Of a DNA stretch of 64,000 nucleotides, positions 23,231-31,522 are shown piece after piece. The notes beneath the pieces were generated by a model, which had not been told where the DNA came from, did not search any database, and worked only from the letters and a program-made list of their open reading frames with translations. Each line of letters begins with the position of its first letter. Position 1 is the first letter of the stretch. The stretch is from Comamonas sp. KCTC 72670 (GTDB lineage Bacteria > Myxococcota > Myxococcia > Myxococcales > Myxococcaceae), in the NCBI GenBank assembly GCA_014656495.1, contig BNCN01000011.1, positions 186,001 to 250,000 of the forward strand. Reading direction: 5' to 3'. The position numbers were made by a program, and so were the translations under genes.

Positions 23231-23899
23231 GTGTTCCTGCGTGGAGCCCGCTCATTCGCGCACGTCACCGGCCTCCCGGAGGCGCGACAGGGCACGGCCA
23301 CGCCCGGCGCGTCGGCGTTGGATGAGCCAAGGCTCCAGGGATTGGTCCGCCGCATCCAGGATGGAGACCTGACCGCTTTCGAACAGCTCTACGCGCTCAC
23401 CCACGCGGACGCGTCCCGGACGCTGTGGCACCTGGTGGGGAACCGCGTGGACGTGGAGGACCTCCTCCAAGAGGCCTACATCCGGCTGCTGACGGCCGTG
23501 AAGGGCTACCGGGGCGAGTCGCGGTTTCGGACCTTCTTCTACCGGGTGTGCTCGAACGTGGCCCTGTCCCACCTGCGCTGGAAGCGGCGCAGGCCCGAGG
23601 ACAGCGTCTGGGAGCTGCCGGAGACGGAGGCCCACGGCGAGGACCCGGAGCGCGCCGCGGCGAGGCGTCAGGCGGCCCGTTTGGTGGAGCTGGCGCTGGA
23701 GAAGCTGAAGCCGAAGAAGCGCATCGTCTTCGTCTATTACGAGCTGTGTGGAATGAGCCCGGACGAAATCGCCGAGGCCGTGGGAAGCACCCCCAACACC
23801 GTCCGCAGCCGGCTGCACCATGCGCGGCTGGAGTTCAACGACGCCATGCAGCGTCTGCTCGGCGAAGGCCGTTCTGGAGGTCCCCATGGCTCGCCATGA
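23231..23899 (+). CDS. ECF-type RNA polymerase sigma factor
   Basis: The start is GTG 23231, chosen because GAGGGAG lies 8 nt upstream; the open frame extends further back without a good signal. The 222-aa protein has a sigma-2 region (about 45-115: FEQLYALTHADASRTLW, DVEDLLQEAYIRLLTAVKGY, RFRTFFYRVCSNVALSHLR) and a sigma-4 region (about 150-205: LKPKKRIVFVYYELCGMSPD, EIAEAVGSTPNTVRSRLHHA). It overlaps the following zinc-finger/FecR gene by 14 bp, so the two are translationally coupled, the usual layout for an ECF sigma factor and its anti-sigma partner. The signal and regulon are unknown. Confidence 0.93.
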   Translation: MFLRGARSFAHVTGLPEARQGTATPGASALDEPRLQGLVRRIQDGDLTAFEQLYALTHADASRTLWHLVGNRVDVEDLLQEAYIRLLTAVKGYRGESRFRTFFYRVCSNVALSHLRWKRRRPEDSVWELPETEAHGEDPERAAARRQAARLVELALEKLKPKKRIVFVYYELCGMSPDEIAEAVGSTPNTVRSRLHHARLEFNDAMQRLLGEGRSGGPHGSP

Positions 23900-25649
23900 G
23901 CACCTCGCGCTGTGGGCCCTGGCTGCGGGTGAGCTGGACGCGGAGGCGCGCGCCCGTGCGGAAGCGCACGTCGCGGACTGCGCGGAGTGTGCCCGGGAGT
24001 TCGAGCGTGTCCGCCAGTCCCGCGCCGTGCTGCACGACGCGCGGGACGTGGTGCCCGAGGCGCGCACGAGCGTGATGAGCGAGCGGTTGCGCTCGGAGGC
24101 GGCGCGGCGCATGGGGGGCTCCCGCCCGGAGCTCCGTTGGCCGTGGGCCGTGGCCCTCGCCGGTGTCTGCGCGGTGGTGCTGGCGCTGTGGCTGGTCCGC
24201 GCGCCCTCGGGGCCCGGTGGCGCGGGAGGGCTCGTGGCCGAGCGCCCGGCGCCCGAGGCTGGCGCCGCGCCCACGCCTGGGCACGCGGCGACGGGTGCCC
24301 CGGAAGGCACCGCCCATGGCGAGGACGTTGCGCCCACGGGGGACGAAACCGCCGCTGGGAACATGGCCCAGGCGGGCACGGAGACGACGGACGTCGGCGG
24401 CGCATCGCGAGAGCGCGTGGCCATCGTCGAGGCCGAGCGCACGGCCGCCTCGGGTGCCGTCATCCGTGAGACGGGGGGACAGGAGCGCGCGCTGGCGCCG
24501 GGCATGCGGTTGCGGTCCGGCTCGGCGGTGCGAACCCCCGCCCGGTCCAGCGCGATGCTTCGCCTGCCCGATGAGAGCCGGGTGCGACTGTCCGCGGGTT
24601 CAGAGGTGGAGCTCTCCCGGGCGGAGTCCCGCGACGTGCACCTCACGGTGAAGCAGGGGCGCCTCTCGGTGGAGGCGTCCCATGCGGAGCGCCACGGCTT
24701 CCTCGTCGAGGCCGCGGGCATGCGCGTGTCCGTGGTGGGAACCGTCTTCACGGTCGAGCGGACGAAGGATGGCGCCGCGGTGGCGGTGGCCGAGGGCCAG
24801 GTCCGTGTCGAGGCGGACGGCCAGCCCGCGCGGTTGGTCAGCGCGGGGGAGCGACTGGAGCTGCATTCGCGGAAGCACACGCTGAGCCCGCGGAAGATGT
24901 CGAAGCCGGACCTGCGCGCCTTCGCGGAGCTGCGCGCGCCCACCGAGCCAGCGCCGGCGCGGCCCAGCGCCTCCCGCCCAGGGCCGAAGACCGACGCTGT
25001 TGGCTCGCAGCCTGAAGCCACACCGGAGCCCAGCATCACGGCGGCGGCGCCCGGTCCTCTCGCGCCGGCCCGACAGCCGCCCACCACCCCAGGCGCCATC
25101 ACCGCGGCCACGCCCGAGACGCAGCCGGACACCGCCCCAGAGGCCATCACGTCGGTGACGCCCGGCCTTCATGCGCCGCCTCCCGCGAATGCCCTGGCAC
25201 CGGTGGGCGCTGCTGGCAACGTGGCGCTGGCGCCACCGTCCGCCGTGGATCCAGGCCAGGAGTTCGCCCCCTACCCGCTCCCGTCGGTGAATCCCCCCGC
25301 GCCCGCCGCCCCGGAGTCGCCCACCGAGGCGGTCGCCAGGAAAGACACGAAGAAACGCGAGCCATTGATTCCCATGGCCCTGGTCTCGAAGAACGCGGAC
25401 GAGCGATTCCTGGGCTACGCCCGGATTCAGATCAGCTCGCGCAAGTGTGAGAACTTCCTCGTGGGTCTGGAGGAGATTGCGCAGCGCAGCCCGCGCAAGG
25501 GCCACCGGGAGCAGGCGCGATACCTACGAGCACGGTGCTTCGAGGAGAAGCTCGAATCCCACCGGGCTCGGGACGAGTACCGCCTGTACCTCCAGGAGTT
25601 CCCGCGCGGGAAGTACGTCAAGGAGGCCCGCGCGGCATTGCTGCCCTGA
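23886..25649 (+). CDS. Anti-sigma-like zinc finger / FecR-domain transmembrane protein
   Basis: ATG 23886 has GGAGG directly upstream and overlaps the sigma-factor stop. The 587-aa protein has an N-terminal zinc-binding anti-sigma motif (H-x3-C-x2-C in EAHVADCAECAREF) and one transmembrane segment near residues 82-100 (WAVALAGVCAVVLALWLV). A FecR domain follows at about 190-340 (APGMRLRSGSAVRT, MLRLPDESRVRLSAGSEVEL, VVGTVFTVERTKDG, AVAEGQVRVE). Then come a Pro/Ala-rich linker and a C-terminal TPR-like block (EIAQRSPRKGHREQARYLRA). This predicts sigma-factor sequestration at the inner membrane with periplasmic sensing by the FecR and C-terminal parts. Confidence 0.88.
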   Translation: MARHEHLALWALAAGELDAEARARAEAHVADCAECAREFERVRQSRAVLHDARDVVPEARTSVMSERLRSEAARRMGGSRPELRWPWAVALAGVCAVVLALWLVRAPSGPGGAGGLVAERPAPEAGAAPTPGHAATGAPEGTAHGEDVAPTGDETAAGNMAQAGTETTDVGGASRERVAIVEAERTAASGAVIRETGGQERALAPGMRLRSGSAVRTPARSSAMLRLPDESRVRLSAGSEVELSRAESRDVHLTVKQGRLSVEASHAERHGFLVEAAGMRVSVVGTVFTVERTKDGAAVAVAEGQVRVEADGQPARLVSAGERLELHSRKHTLSPRKMSKPDLRAFAELRAPTEPAPARPSASRPGPKTDAVGSQPEATPEPSITAAAPGPLAPARQPPTTPGAITAATPETQPDTAPEAITSVTPGLHAPPPANALAPVGAAGNVALAPPSAVDPGQEFAPYPLPSVNPPAPAAPESPTEAVARKDTKKREPLIPMALVSKNADERFLGYARIQISSRKCENFLVGLEEIAQRSPRKGHREQARYLRARCFEEKLESHRARDEYRLYLQEFPRGKYVKEARAALLP

Positions 25650-25755
25650 GGCGTCCCTGCCCCAGGATGGCGCAGTGCGGGCGCGACACGGCTCGAACCA
25701 AGCCCCTGAGGACACCGCCGACACCACCCCTTGGGGCCGGGCGGCAATCCCGGCG

Positions 25756-26946
25756 TCAGCCCTCGGTGCCGGTGCGCGGCAGCTTCTGCGGTGGCTCGGT
25801 GGCATTGCCTCGCGCCACCAGCTCACGCACCACGGACTCCAGCGCGCGGATGCGGCGGCCCGCACGGCCCGGGGCCCACTGCGGCACCTCCGGCCCTCGG
25901 AGCAACTCCATCGCCTGCTCCACCCCGCCCGCCTTGCCCTTCAGCGCGCGCGCCGTGGCCAGCCGCACGCTGCTCGACGGCCGCCGGGTGATGCCGCCCG
26001 CCCACAACAAATCCAGCGCGAAGGTGGTCCACACCGCCAGCTCGTCGTCGGGGCGCAGGAAGGCCTCGAAGCGCTTCATCGCGTCCCCCCGAGGCTCACC
26101 CGCGCGGAGCACGTCCTCGGACAACTCCACGTGCAGCGGCGTGCTGTAGGCCAGCGGCTGCTCGGGCGCGATGACGGCCTCGAAGCGCTCGCCCGTGGAA
26201 GGCCGGCACGCCACCGCGTGCACCAGCTCGGTGGGGAACTCCTCGCCACCCGCCGGGTGCGCATTGGCCTCACCGTAGAAGAGGACCAGCTTCTCGAAGC
26301 GCTCGGCCAGCGAGCGCAGCTCCAGGGGCGGACGCCAGGGCCCGAAGTAGATGCGGCGCCGGTTGGGAGACGTCCGCGTCGACTGCCGCTCCAGTTGCGT
26401 GTCCACCATGAACTCGAACGCCCGCAGCATGGTGTCGAAGCGCGCCGGGTCGCCTTCGAGGATGCCCAGCATCTCCACCACCGCCTCGATGGTGGAAACG
26501 CAGTGGTCCGCGGGCTCCGCGCGGATGCGGTAGTTGCTCGGCCGGCGCGGCACGAAGCCGATGCGCGGCAGGCCCGCCAGCAACGGGTTGCGCGAGACGA
26601 CCTTCTTCGCCTGCGGCCACGTGCCATCCACCACGATGAGCGTCTTGGGTGGATTGTGGCGCGCCTCCTCCACCGAGATGGCGTCCTCGCCCGGGAACAG
26701 CACGGCCACCGACTCCGGCTGCGCCGCGATCTCCTCCAGCCGCCGGTGGCCGGTGAAGTCGACGCCCTCGTGCAGCTCCGAGTTGCTCAGCGACAGGTGG
26801 GCCATGCGCGCGGTGCCAATGGCGACGCGGCTCTCGCGTGGGTGCTGGAGGAACACGACGCGCGTGCGGGTCTCCAGCCGGGGCGGCAGCTGCGCGCAAT
26901 AACACGTGCTCTCGGGACGACGACAACGCAGACAGAGGTTACGCAC
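25756..26946 (-). CDS. DTW-domain tRNA-uridine aminocarboxypropyltransferase with C-terminal extension
   Basis: DTW-domain enzymes (TapT/TuaA) add a 3-amino-3-carboxypropyl group from SAM to uridine in tRNA. The N-terminus carries a zinc-type cluster CLRCRRPESTCYC, then FLQHPRES, ARMAHLSLSNSELHEGVDFT, LIVVDGTWPQAKKV (the DTW motif, here DGTW), and RRPSNYRIRAEP. About residues 1-210 cover the family domain. The remaining 185 residues are unusual: LVLFYGEANAHPAGGEEFPT, a PSTGERFEAVIAPEQPL segment and DDELAVWTTFALDLL, loosely like a degenerate DnaQ-type nuclease. GTG 26946 is the probable start, since AAAGG lies upstream; an adjacent GTG at 26952 is possible. Confidence 0.8.
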   Translation of the reverse strand: MRNLCLRCRRPESTCYCAQLPPRLETRTRVVFLQHPRESRVAIGTARMAHLSLSNSELHEGVDFTGHRRLEEIAAQPESVAVLFPGEDAISVEEARHNPPKTLIVVDGTWPQAKKVVSRNPLLAGLPRIGFVPRRPSNYRIRAEPADHCVSTIEAVVEMLGILEGDPARFDTMLRAFEFMVDTQLERQSTRTSPNRRRIYFGPWRPPLELRSLAERFEKLVLFYGEANAHPAGGEEFPTELVHAVACRPSTGERFEAVIAPEQPLAYSTPLHVELSEDVLRAGEPRGDAMKRFEAFLRPDDELAVWTTFALDLLWAGGITRRPSSSVRLATARALKGKAGGVEQAMELLRGPEVPQWAPGRAGRRIRALESVVRELVARGNATEPPQKLPRTGTEG

Positions 26947-27091
26947 GGCCACCGCCTTTACGGCACCCCTTGGAGCCGGGCAAGTCCCGCCACCCGAGAA
27001 GCCGGGGCAGGCAGGGCGCCAGGGGGCCGGCCTCCCTGTCCCGGAACGGAAGTCCTCCCCTCCCCCCGGGCGGCGGAGTACAGAGCCCCAC

Positions 27092-27856
27092 GTGAATCTG
27101 CTGCTCCTGCTCGACGAAGATTTCCTGCCCGACGGCACCGCGCGGCTCACCGGGCGGCGGGCCCAGCACGCCCGGGAGGTGCTTCGCGCCGAACCCGGCG
27201 AATCCCTCCGCGTGGGACGGCTGGGAGGCCTCACCGGCACCGGCGAGGTCCTGGAGAACAGCGCCGGCGTGCTGCACGTGCGCGTCACCCTCACCGAGCC
27301 CCCGCCGCCCCGCGCGGGCGTGGACCTGCTGCTCGCCATCCCCCGGCCCAAGGCGCTGAAGAAGGTGCTGCCCGCGGTGGCCTCGCTGGGCGTGGACCGC
27401 ATCGTCCTGGTCAACGCCGCGAGGGTGGAGAAGAGCTACTTCGACTCCAAGGTGCTGGACGCCGCCTTCGTGCACGAGCTGCTCATCCAGGGCCTGGAGC
27501 AGGCCCGCGACACGCGCCTGCCCGAGGTGCTGGTGCGCGAGCGCTTCCGCCCCTTCGTGGAGGACGAGCTCGACGCGGTGTTCGGACCGCGGTCGCTCCG
27601 CCTGCTCCCCCACCCGCCCGCGAGGCAGCCCCTGCGCGCGTCGGGCGTGGAGACGGCCCAGCGCGTCGTGCTCGCCATCGGTCCGGATGGGGGCTGGGTG
27701 CCCTTCGAAGCCGACCTCCTGGAAGCCCACGGTTTCCACCCCTTTTCGTTGGGGCCCCGCATTCTTCGCGTGGAGACAGCCGTGCCCGTCCTCCTCGGGC
27801 AAGTCTCCCTTCTTCGAGACAACATCCCGGTGCCCTCCGAGCCAACTCGGGCTTGA
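27092..27856 (+). CDS. rsmE: 16S rRNA (uracil1498-N3)-methyltransferase RsmE
   Basis: RsmE methylates U1498 in the 30S decoding region. The GTG start at 27092 gives 254 aa. An N-terminal PUA-like domain (ARLTGRRAQHAREVLRAEPG, ESLRVG) is followed by a SPOUT domain with LLLAIPRPKALKKVLPAVAS, GVDRIVLVNAARVEKSYFDS, QARDTRLPEV, and the SAM knot VLAIGPDGGWVPFEADLL, HPFSLGPRILRVETAVPVLL. These are the expected family blocks in order. It is 31 bp upstream of the M24 peptidase gene, which it probably shares a transcript with. Confidence 0.93.
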   Translation: MNLLLLLDEDFLPDGTARLTGRRAQHAREVLRAEPGESLRVGRLGGLTGTGEVLENSAGVLHVRVTLTEPPPPRAGVDLLLAIPRPKALKKVLPAVASLGVDRIVLVNAARVEKSYFDSKVLDAAFVHELLIQGLEQARDTRLPEVLVRERFRPFVEDELDAVFGPRSLRLLPHPPARQPLRASGVETAQRVVLAIGPDGGWVPFEADLLEAHGFHPFSLGPRILRVETAVPVLLGQVSLLRDNIPVPSEPTRA

Positions 27857-27887
27857 AGTACCGCCGCGCGCGGGTGAAGAGTTGTCC

Positions 27888-29441
27888 ATGGCCACGAACC
27901 GCTCTTCCGCCGCCGCTCAGCCCGCCCTGGGCGAGCAACAGCCGCTCGTCACCTCCGAGGAACAGGCCCCCGCAGCCGCGCCGGCGAAGCCCGCCACGCA
28001 TGACACGGCGCCGCCTCCGGCCCTGCTCGACTTCATGATGAAGGACTGGAAGCCGCGCTCGAAGAAGCTTCCGCCCAGAATCAAGAACGCGGAGTCCTTC
28101 AAGGCCCGCCGCCGCGCGCTCTCCAAGCTGTTCCCGGGCGAGACGCTCGTCATCCCCAGCGGCCACGAGAAGGTGCGCGCCAACGACACCAACTTCCGCT
28201 TCCGGCCGGGCAGCGACTTCTACTACCTCACCGGCAACATGGAGCCGGACTGCGTGCTCGTGCTCCAGCCCAAGGAGAAGGGCGGCCACACCGACGTGCT
28301 CTTCGTGGAGCCCAACCCGGGCCGCACGGACGCCACCTTCTTCACCGACCGCGTGAAGGGCGAGCTGTGGGAAGGCCCGCGCCTGGGCGTGAAGGAGAGC
28401 CAGGCCCGCTACGGCGTGGACCAGGCCCAGGGCCTCAACGAGCTGCCGGACCTCCTCGCGAGCCTCAGCGGTGAGGTGAGCCGGCCCACGCGCGTGCTGC
28501 GCGGCCTGTCCCCCAAGGTGGACGGCGCCGTGCCGGAGCCCTCCGACAAGGACAAGGACAAGCAGCTGGCCCAGGCGCTGTCGGAGATGCGCCTGCTCAA
28601 GGACGCGCAGGAGCTGAAGGAGCTCCAGACGTCCATCGACTCCACCCAGCGTGGCTTCGAGGACGTCATCCGCGGCCTGAAGACGGCGAAGACGGAGCGC
28701 TACGTGGAGGGCATCTTCAACCTCCGCGCCCGCGTGGAAGGCAACGACGTGGGCTACCGCACCATCGCCGCCGCGGGCTCGCACGCGTGCGTGCTGCACT
28801 GGCACCACAATGACGGGCCGCTCGTCCCTGGAGATTTGCTGCTGCTGGACGCGGGCGTGGAGGGCCAGACGCTCTACACCGCGGACATCACCCGCACCCT
28901 GCCCATCGCCGGCAAGTTCACGCCGGAGCAGCGCGAAATCTACGAGCTGGTGCTGAAGGCGCAGGACGCCGCCTTCGCGCAGGTGAAGCCGGGCAACGAC
29001 TTCATGGAGCCCAACCGCGCCGCCATGCGCGTGCTCGCCGAGGGCCTGGAGGCGCTGGGCATCCTCGACAGCGCCGAGGAGGCGCTCAAGGACGAGCACC
29101 AGTTCTACAAGCGCTACTCGCTCCACAACGTGAGCCACATGCTCGGTCTGGACGTGCACGACTGCGCCCAGGCGCGGCAGGAGGCCTACAAGTACGGGAA
29201 GCTCCAGGCCGGCATGGTGCTGACGGTGGAGCCGGGCCTGTACTTCCAGACGGACGACCTCACCGTGCCCAAGCGCTACCGCGGCATCGGCGTGCGCATC
29301 GAGGACGACGTCGTCGTCACCGCGCGCGGATGCAAGGTCCTCTCCGCCGACATCCCCCGCGCCACCAAGGACGTGGAGGCCTGGATGAGGGGCCTGTGGG
29401 CGGAGGACAAGGCCGGCAAGAAGAAGAAAAAGAAGAAGTAG
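27888..29441 (+). CDS. Xaa-Pro aminopeptidase-like M24 metallopeptidase
   Basis: The 517-aa protein starts at ATG 27888. Residues 1-60 are Ala/Pro-rich and unlike the family. About 65-210 is an aminopeptidase P N-terminal domain (RRRALSKLFPGETLVIPSGH, NDTNFRFRPGSDFYYLTG). About 255-510 is the M24 pita-bread domain with dinuclear metal ligands in LLLDAGVEGQTLYTADITRT (two Asp), HNVSHMLGLDVHD (His), LTVEPGLYF (Glu) and GVRIEDDVVVT (Glu). It removes N-terminal residues preceding proline. A C-terminal lysine run (AGKKKKKKK) is unusual and encoded by an A-rich tract at the gene end. The next gene is convergent, 7 bp away. Confidence 0.9.
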   Translation: MATNRSSAAAQPALGEQQPLVTSEEQAPAAAPAKPATHDTAPPPALLDFMMKDWKPRSKKLPPRIKNAESFKARRRALSKLFPGETLVIPSGHEKVRANDTNFRFRPGSDFYYLTGNMEPDCVLVLQPKEKGGHTDVLFVEPNPGRTDATFFTDRVKGELWEGPRLGVKESQARYGVDQAQGLNELPDLLASLSGEVSRPTRVLRGLSPKVDGAVPEPSDKDKDKQLAQALSEMRLLKDAQELKELQTSIDSTQRGFEDVIRGLKTAKTERYVEGIFNLRARVEGNDVGYRTIAAAGSHACVLHWHHNDGPLVPGDLLLLDAGVEGQTLYTADITRTLPIAGKFTPEQREIYELVLKAQDAAFAQVKPGNDFMEPNRAAMRVLAEGLEALGILDSAEEALKDEHQFYKRYSLHNVSHMLGLDVHDCAQARQEAYKYGKLQAGMVLTVEPGLYFQTDDLTVPKRYRGIGVRIEDDVVVTARGCKVLSADIPRATKDVEAWMRGLWAEDKAGKKKKKKK

Positions 29442-29448
29442 GCCAGGC

Positions 29449-30840
29449 CTACTTCGCCTTCGGCGCGGCGGTGGGCTTCGCGCTCGCCGCCGCCCGCTCC
29501 TGCCACTCCGACAGCGGCATCGGCTTCACGTCCTTGAGCGTGGACACGTCGACGTCGAAGGTGCGCGGGCCCGAGCTCGAGTCCGAGCCGGCGGTGAAGT
29601 TCAGCCGGTGGATTTCGTGCCCGTCCTCCGTCTCCAGCACCACGCGCCACTTGCCCGGCTTCAGGTTGGACGTCGTCGCGTAGTAGCGGTAGCCGCCGTC
29701 CGTGCCGTTGCTGCTCACGTCGGCCACGAAGCCGTTGCCGTACGTCGTCCAGCCCTTCTGCGGGTCGTCGAAGTACCAGCGCACGCGGACCTTGTACGAC
29801 TGGAAGTGCTTCGGCGCGAAGATGCGGAAGAAGTAGTAGGGCTTGTCTCCCGTCTGCATCAGGAAGTCCGGGTCGCCCCACGTCCACGGCTTGTACCAGG
29901 TGCGGGCGTCCACCGAGGACAGGTGATAGACGCCCGGGCTCACCCGCTCCACCTGGTGGTAGATGCCCGCGAACTGCACCGACACCGGCAGCGGCGGAAT
30001 CACGCCCACCACGTAGAGCCCCAGGAGGGCCGCCTGCACGCCGAAACCCGGGACGGCCACGTTGCGCAGCACGTAGCGGCTGTCATCCGGGCGCCAACGG
30101 GCGATGAGCCGCATCATCCCGAAGATGCTCAACGAGCCCAGCGCGACGGCCAGCAGAAAGACCCAGAAGCCCATGCGCCCGAGCACCACTGGGAGCAGAC
30201 AGATGAAGTACATGGTCACGCTCAGGCTGAGCAGCACCATGCGCATGACGGGGCCCAGCTTGCGGAACACGGGCAGCTCGTTGGCCGCCAGCAAGGCGAA
30301 GATGCCCGCCACGAAGAGGTAGGGCAGCGCGCCCGACGAGCTCTTGAAGAGCAGCAGCATGAACGCGCTGAGCAGGCTTCCGAAGAGGAAGTGGATGGCG
30401 TCCTCGCGCCAGCGCCACACCTTCACGAGGAACTTCGGAGGCTCCACGCCGTCCGGGTAGCGCTGCTCCAGGAGCAGCAGGCCCGTGAGGACCAGCAGGT
30501 ACCCGAAGTTCTGCACCAGCGTCAGCGTGTCGTCGATGCGGCCGATGGTGAGGACGTCGTAGAGAAAGCCTCCGAAGAAGAAGAGGGCCATCTCCCACTT
30601 CTCGTGGCGGGCGCGGAACTGCTGCACCTTGTCCAGGAGGGTGGGCGTCTTCGCCGTGTCCACCAGGTCGTCCGGGTCCACCGTCACGCCGGGCGCGTGG
30701 GCCGGCAGGACGGCGTCCGTCAGGGCGACGGCGGCGTTGGTATCAGCGACGGGGACGTTCGCATCGACGGCGGGTGCGGCGGGCACGTCGGCGGCTTCGT
30801 CCGGGCTCTGGGGGGCGTTCTGACGGTTGGCGGTGACCAC
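29449..30840 (-). CDS. Multi-pass membrane protein with C-terminal DUF2914 domain
   Basis: GTG 30840 has GAGGAA upstream and gives 463 aa. Residues 1-80 are Ala/Val/Asp-rich. About 85-280 contains roughly six to eight hydrophobic segments (MALFFFGGFLYDVLTIG, NFGYLLVLTGLLLLEQRY, YLFVAGIFALLAANELP, MVLLSLSVTMYFICLLPVVL). The C-terminal region (about 350-440) matches DUF2914: YYFFRIFAPKHFQSYKVRVR, GGYRYYATTSNLKPGKWRVV, LETEDGHEIHRLNF. DUF2914 is a beta-rich domain found after membrane regions; its role is unknown. It converges with the M24 gene and probably has its own promoter. Confidence 0.82.
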   Translation of the reverse strand: MVTANRQNAPQSPDEAADVPAAPAVDANVPVADTNAAVALTDAVLPAHAPGVTVDPDDLVDTAKTPTLLDKVQQFRARHEKWEMALFFFGGFLYDVLTIGRIDDTLTLVQNFGYLLVLTGLLLLEQRYPDGVEPPKFLVKVWRWREDAIHFLFGSLLSAFMLLLFKSSSGALPYLFVAGIFALLAANELPVFRKLGPVMRMVLLSLSVTMYFICLLPVVLGRMGFWVFLLAVALGSLSIFGMMRLIARWRPDDSRYVLRNVAVPGFGVQAALLGLYVVGVIPPLPVSVQFAGIYHQVERVSPGVYHLSSVDARTWYKPWTWGDPDFLMQTGDKPYYFFRIFAPKHFQSYKVRVRWYFDDPQKGWTTYGNGFVADVSSNGTDGGYRYYATTSNLKPGKWRVVLETEDGHEIHRLNFTAGSDSSSGPRTFDVDVSTLKDVKPMPLSEWQERAAASAKPTAAPKAK

Positions 30841-30928
30841 GGGGTTCCTCGGGGCAGCGGCCTCCCATCCTAGCCGCAGCGGGGGGAGTCGGTCTCCCCT
30901 CGCCCGTCATGCCCCGAGGCCCTGTCCG

Positions 30929-31249
30929 CTAGGCCGGGCTCTTGCCCGCGACCAGGTCGGCCAGCTCCCCGCGCTCGTGCAGCTCCATGAGGATGTCGGA
31001 GCCGCCGATGAACTGCCCGTTGATGAAAATCTGGGGGATGGTGGGCCAGTTGGTGAAGTCCTTGATGCCCTGGCGAATCTCCGGATCCGAGAGCACGTCC
31101 ACCGTGTGGACCTCGCCCAGGGGCTGCAGCAGCTGCAGGGCCCGCGCGGAGAAGCCGCACTGCGGGAACAAGGCGTTGCCCTTCATGAACAGGACAATCT
31201 TGTGCGACTGCGTCTCCTGCTCCAACCGGGCCTTGAGTTCAGGCGTCAT
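30929..31249 (-). CDS. grxD: Monothiol glutaredoxin (Grx4/GrxD family)
   Basis: The 106-aa protein has the monothiol active site FPQCGFSARA and the glutathione-binding TNWPTIPQIFINGQFIGGSD and DILMELHERGEL. Monothiol glutaredoxins carry [2Fe-2S] clusters and form heterodimers with BolA proteins. Here the bolA gene is immediately upstream (15 bp) on the same strand, so the pair is likely co-expressed for Fe-S cluster trafficking. The family's usual length is kept. Confidence 0.95.
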   Translation of the reverse strand: MTPELKARLEQETQSHKIVLFMKGNALFPQCGFSARALQLLQPLGEVHTVDVLSDPEIRQGIKDFTNWPTIPQIFINGQFIGGSDILMELHERGELADLVAGKSPA

Positions 31250-31264
31250 GGGTACCGCTCCTTC

Positions 31265-31522
31265 TTAGCGTGTCCCGAGCTTCTTCCACTGCTCGGGAGA
31301 GTAGGTCTTTAGCGCGAGCGCATGCAGCTCGCCGCTCTTCAGCCATTGTTGCAGGGGCGCGTACACGAGCTGGTGCTGTTGCACCATCGCTTTCCCCGCG
31401 AAGTCAGGGCTCACCACCCGGGCCTCGTAGTGGTCTCCCGTCCCGGTGTAGTCCCGCACCTCCACCTCGGAGCCCGGCAGGGCCTCCAGGATGCGGCCCC
31501 GGATGAATTCAGCGTCGAGCAT
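31265..31522 (-). CDS. BolA family protein
   Basis: The 85-aa protein starts at ATG 31522 within the yqgE stop codon (TGATG overlap). It shows the BolA fold pattern: RILEALPGSEVEVRDYTGTG, DHYEARVVSPDFAGKAMVQQ, HQLVYAPLQQWLKSGELHAL, with a C-terminal ALKTYSPEQWKK. The conserved His in DHYEA and the HQ pair are those used in glutaredoxin-BolA cluster binding. It sits between yqgE and grxD, and its partner is very likely the adjacent CGFS glutaredoxin. Confidence 0.93.
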   Translation of the reverse strand: MLDAEFIRGRILEALPGSEVEVRDYTGTGDHYEARVVSPDFAGKAMVQQHQLVYAPLQQWLKSGELHALALKTYSPEQWKKLGTR

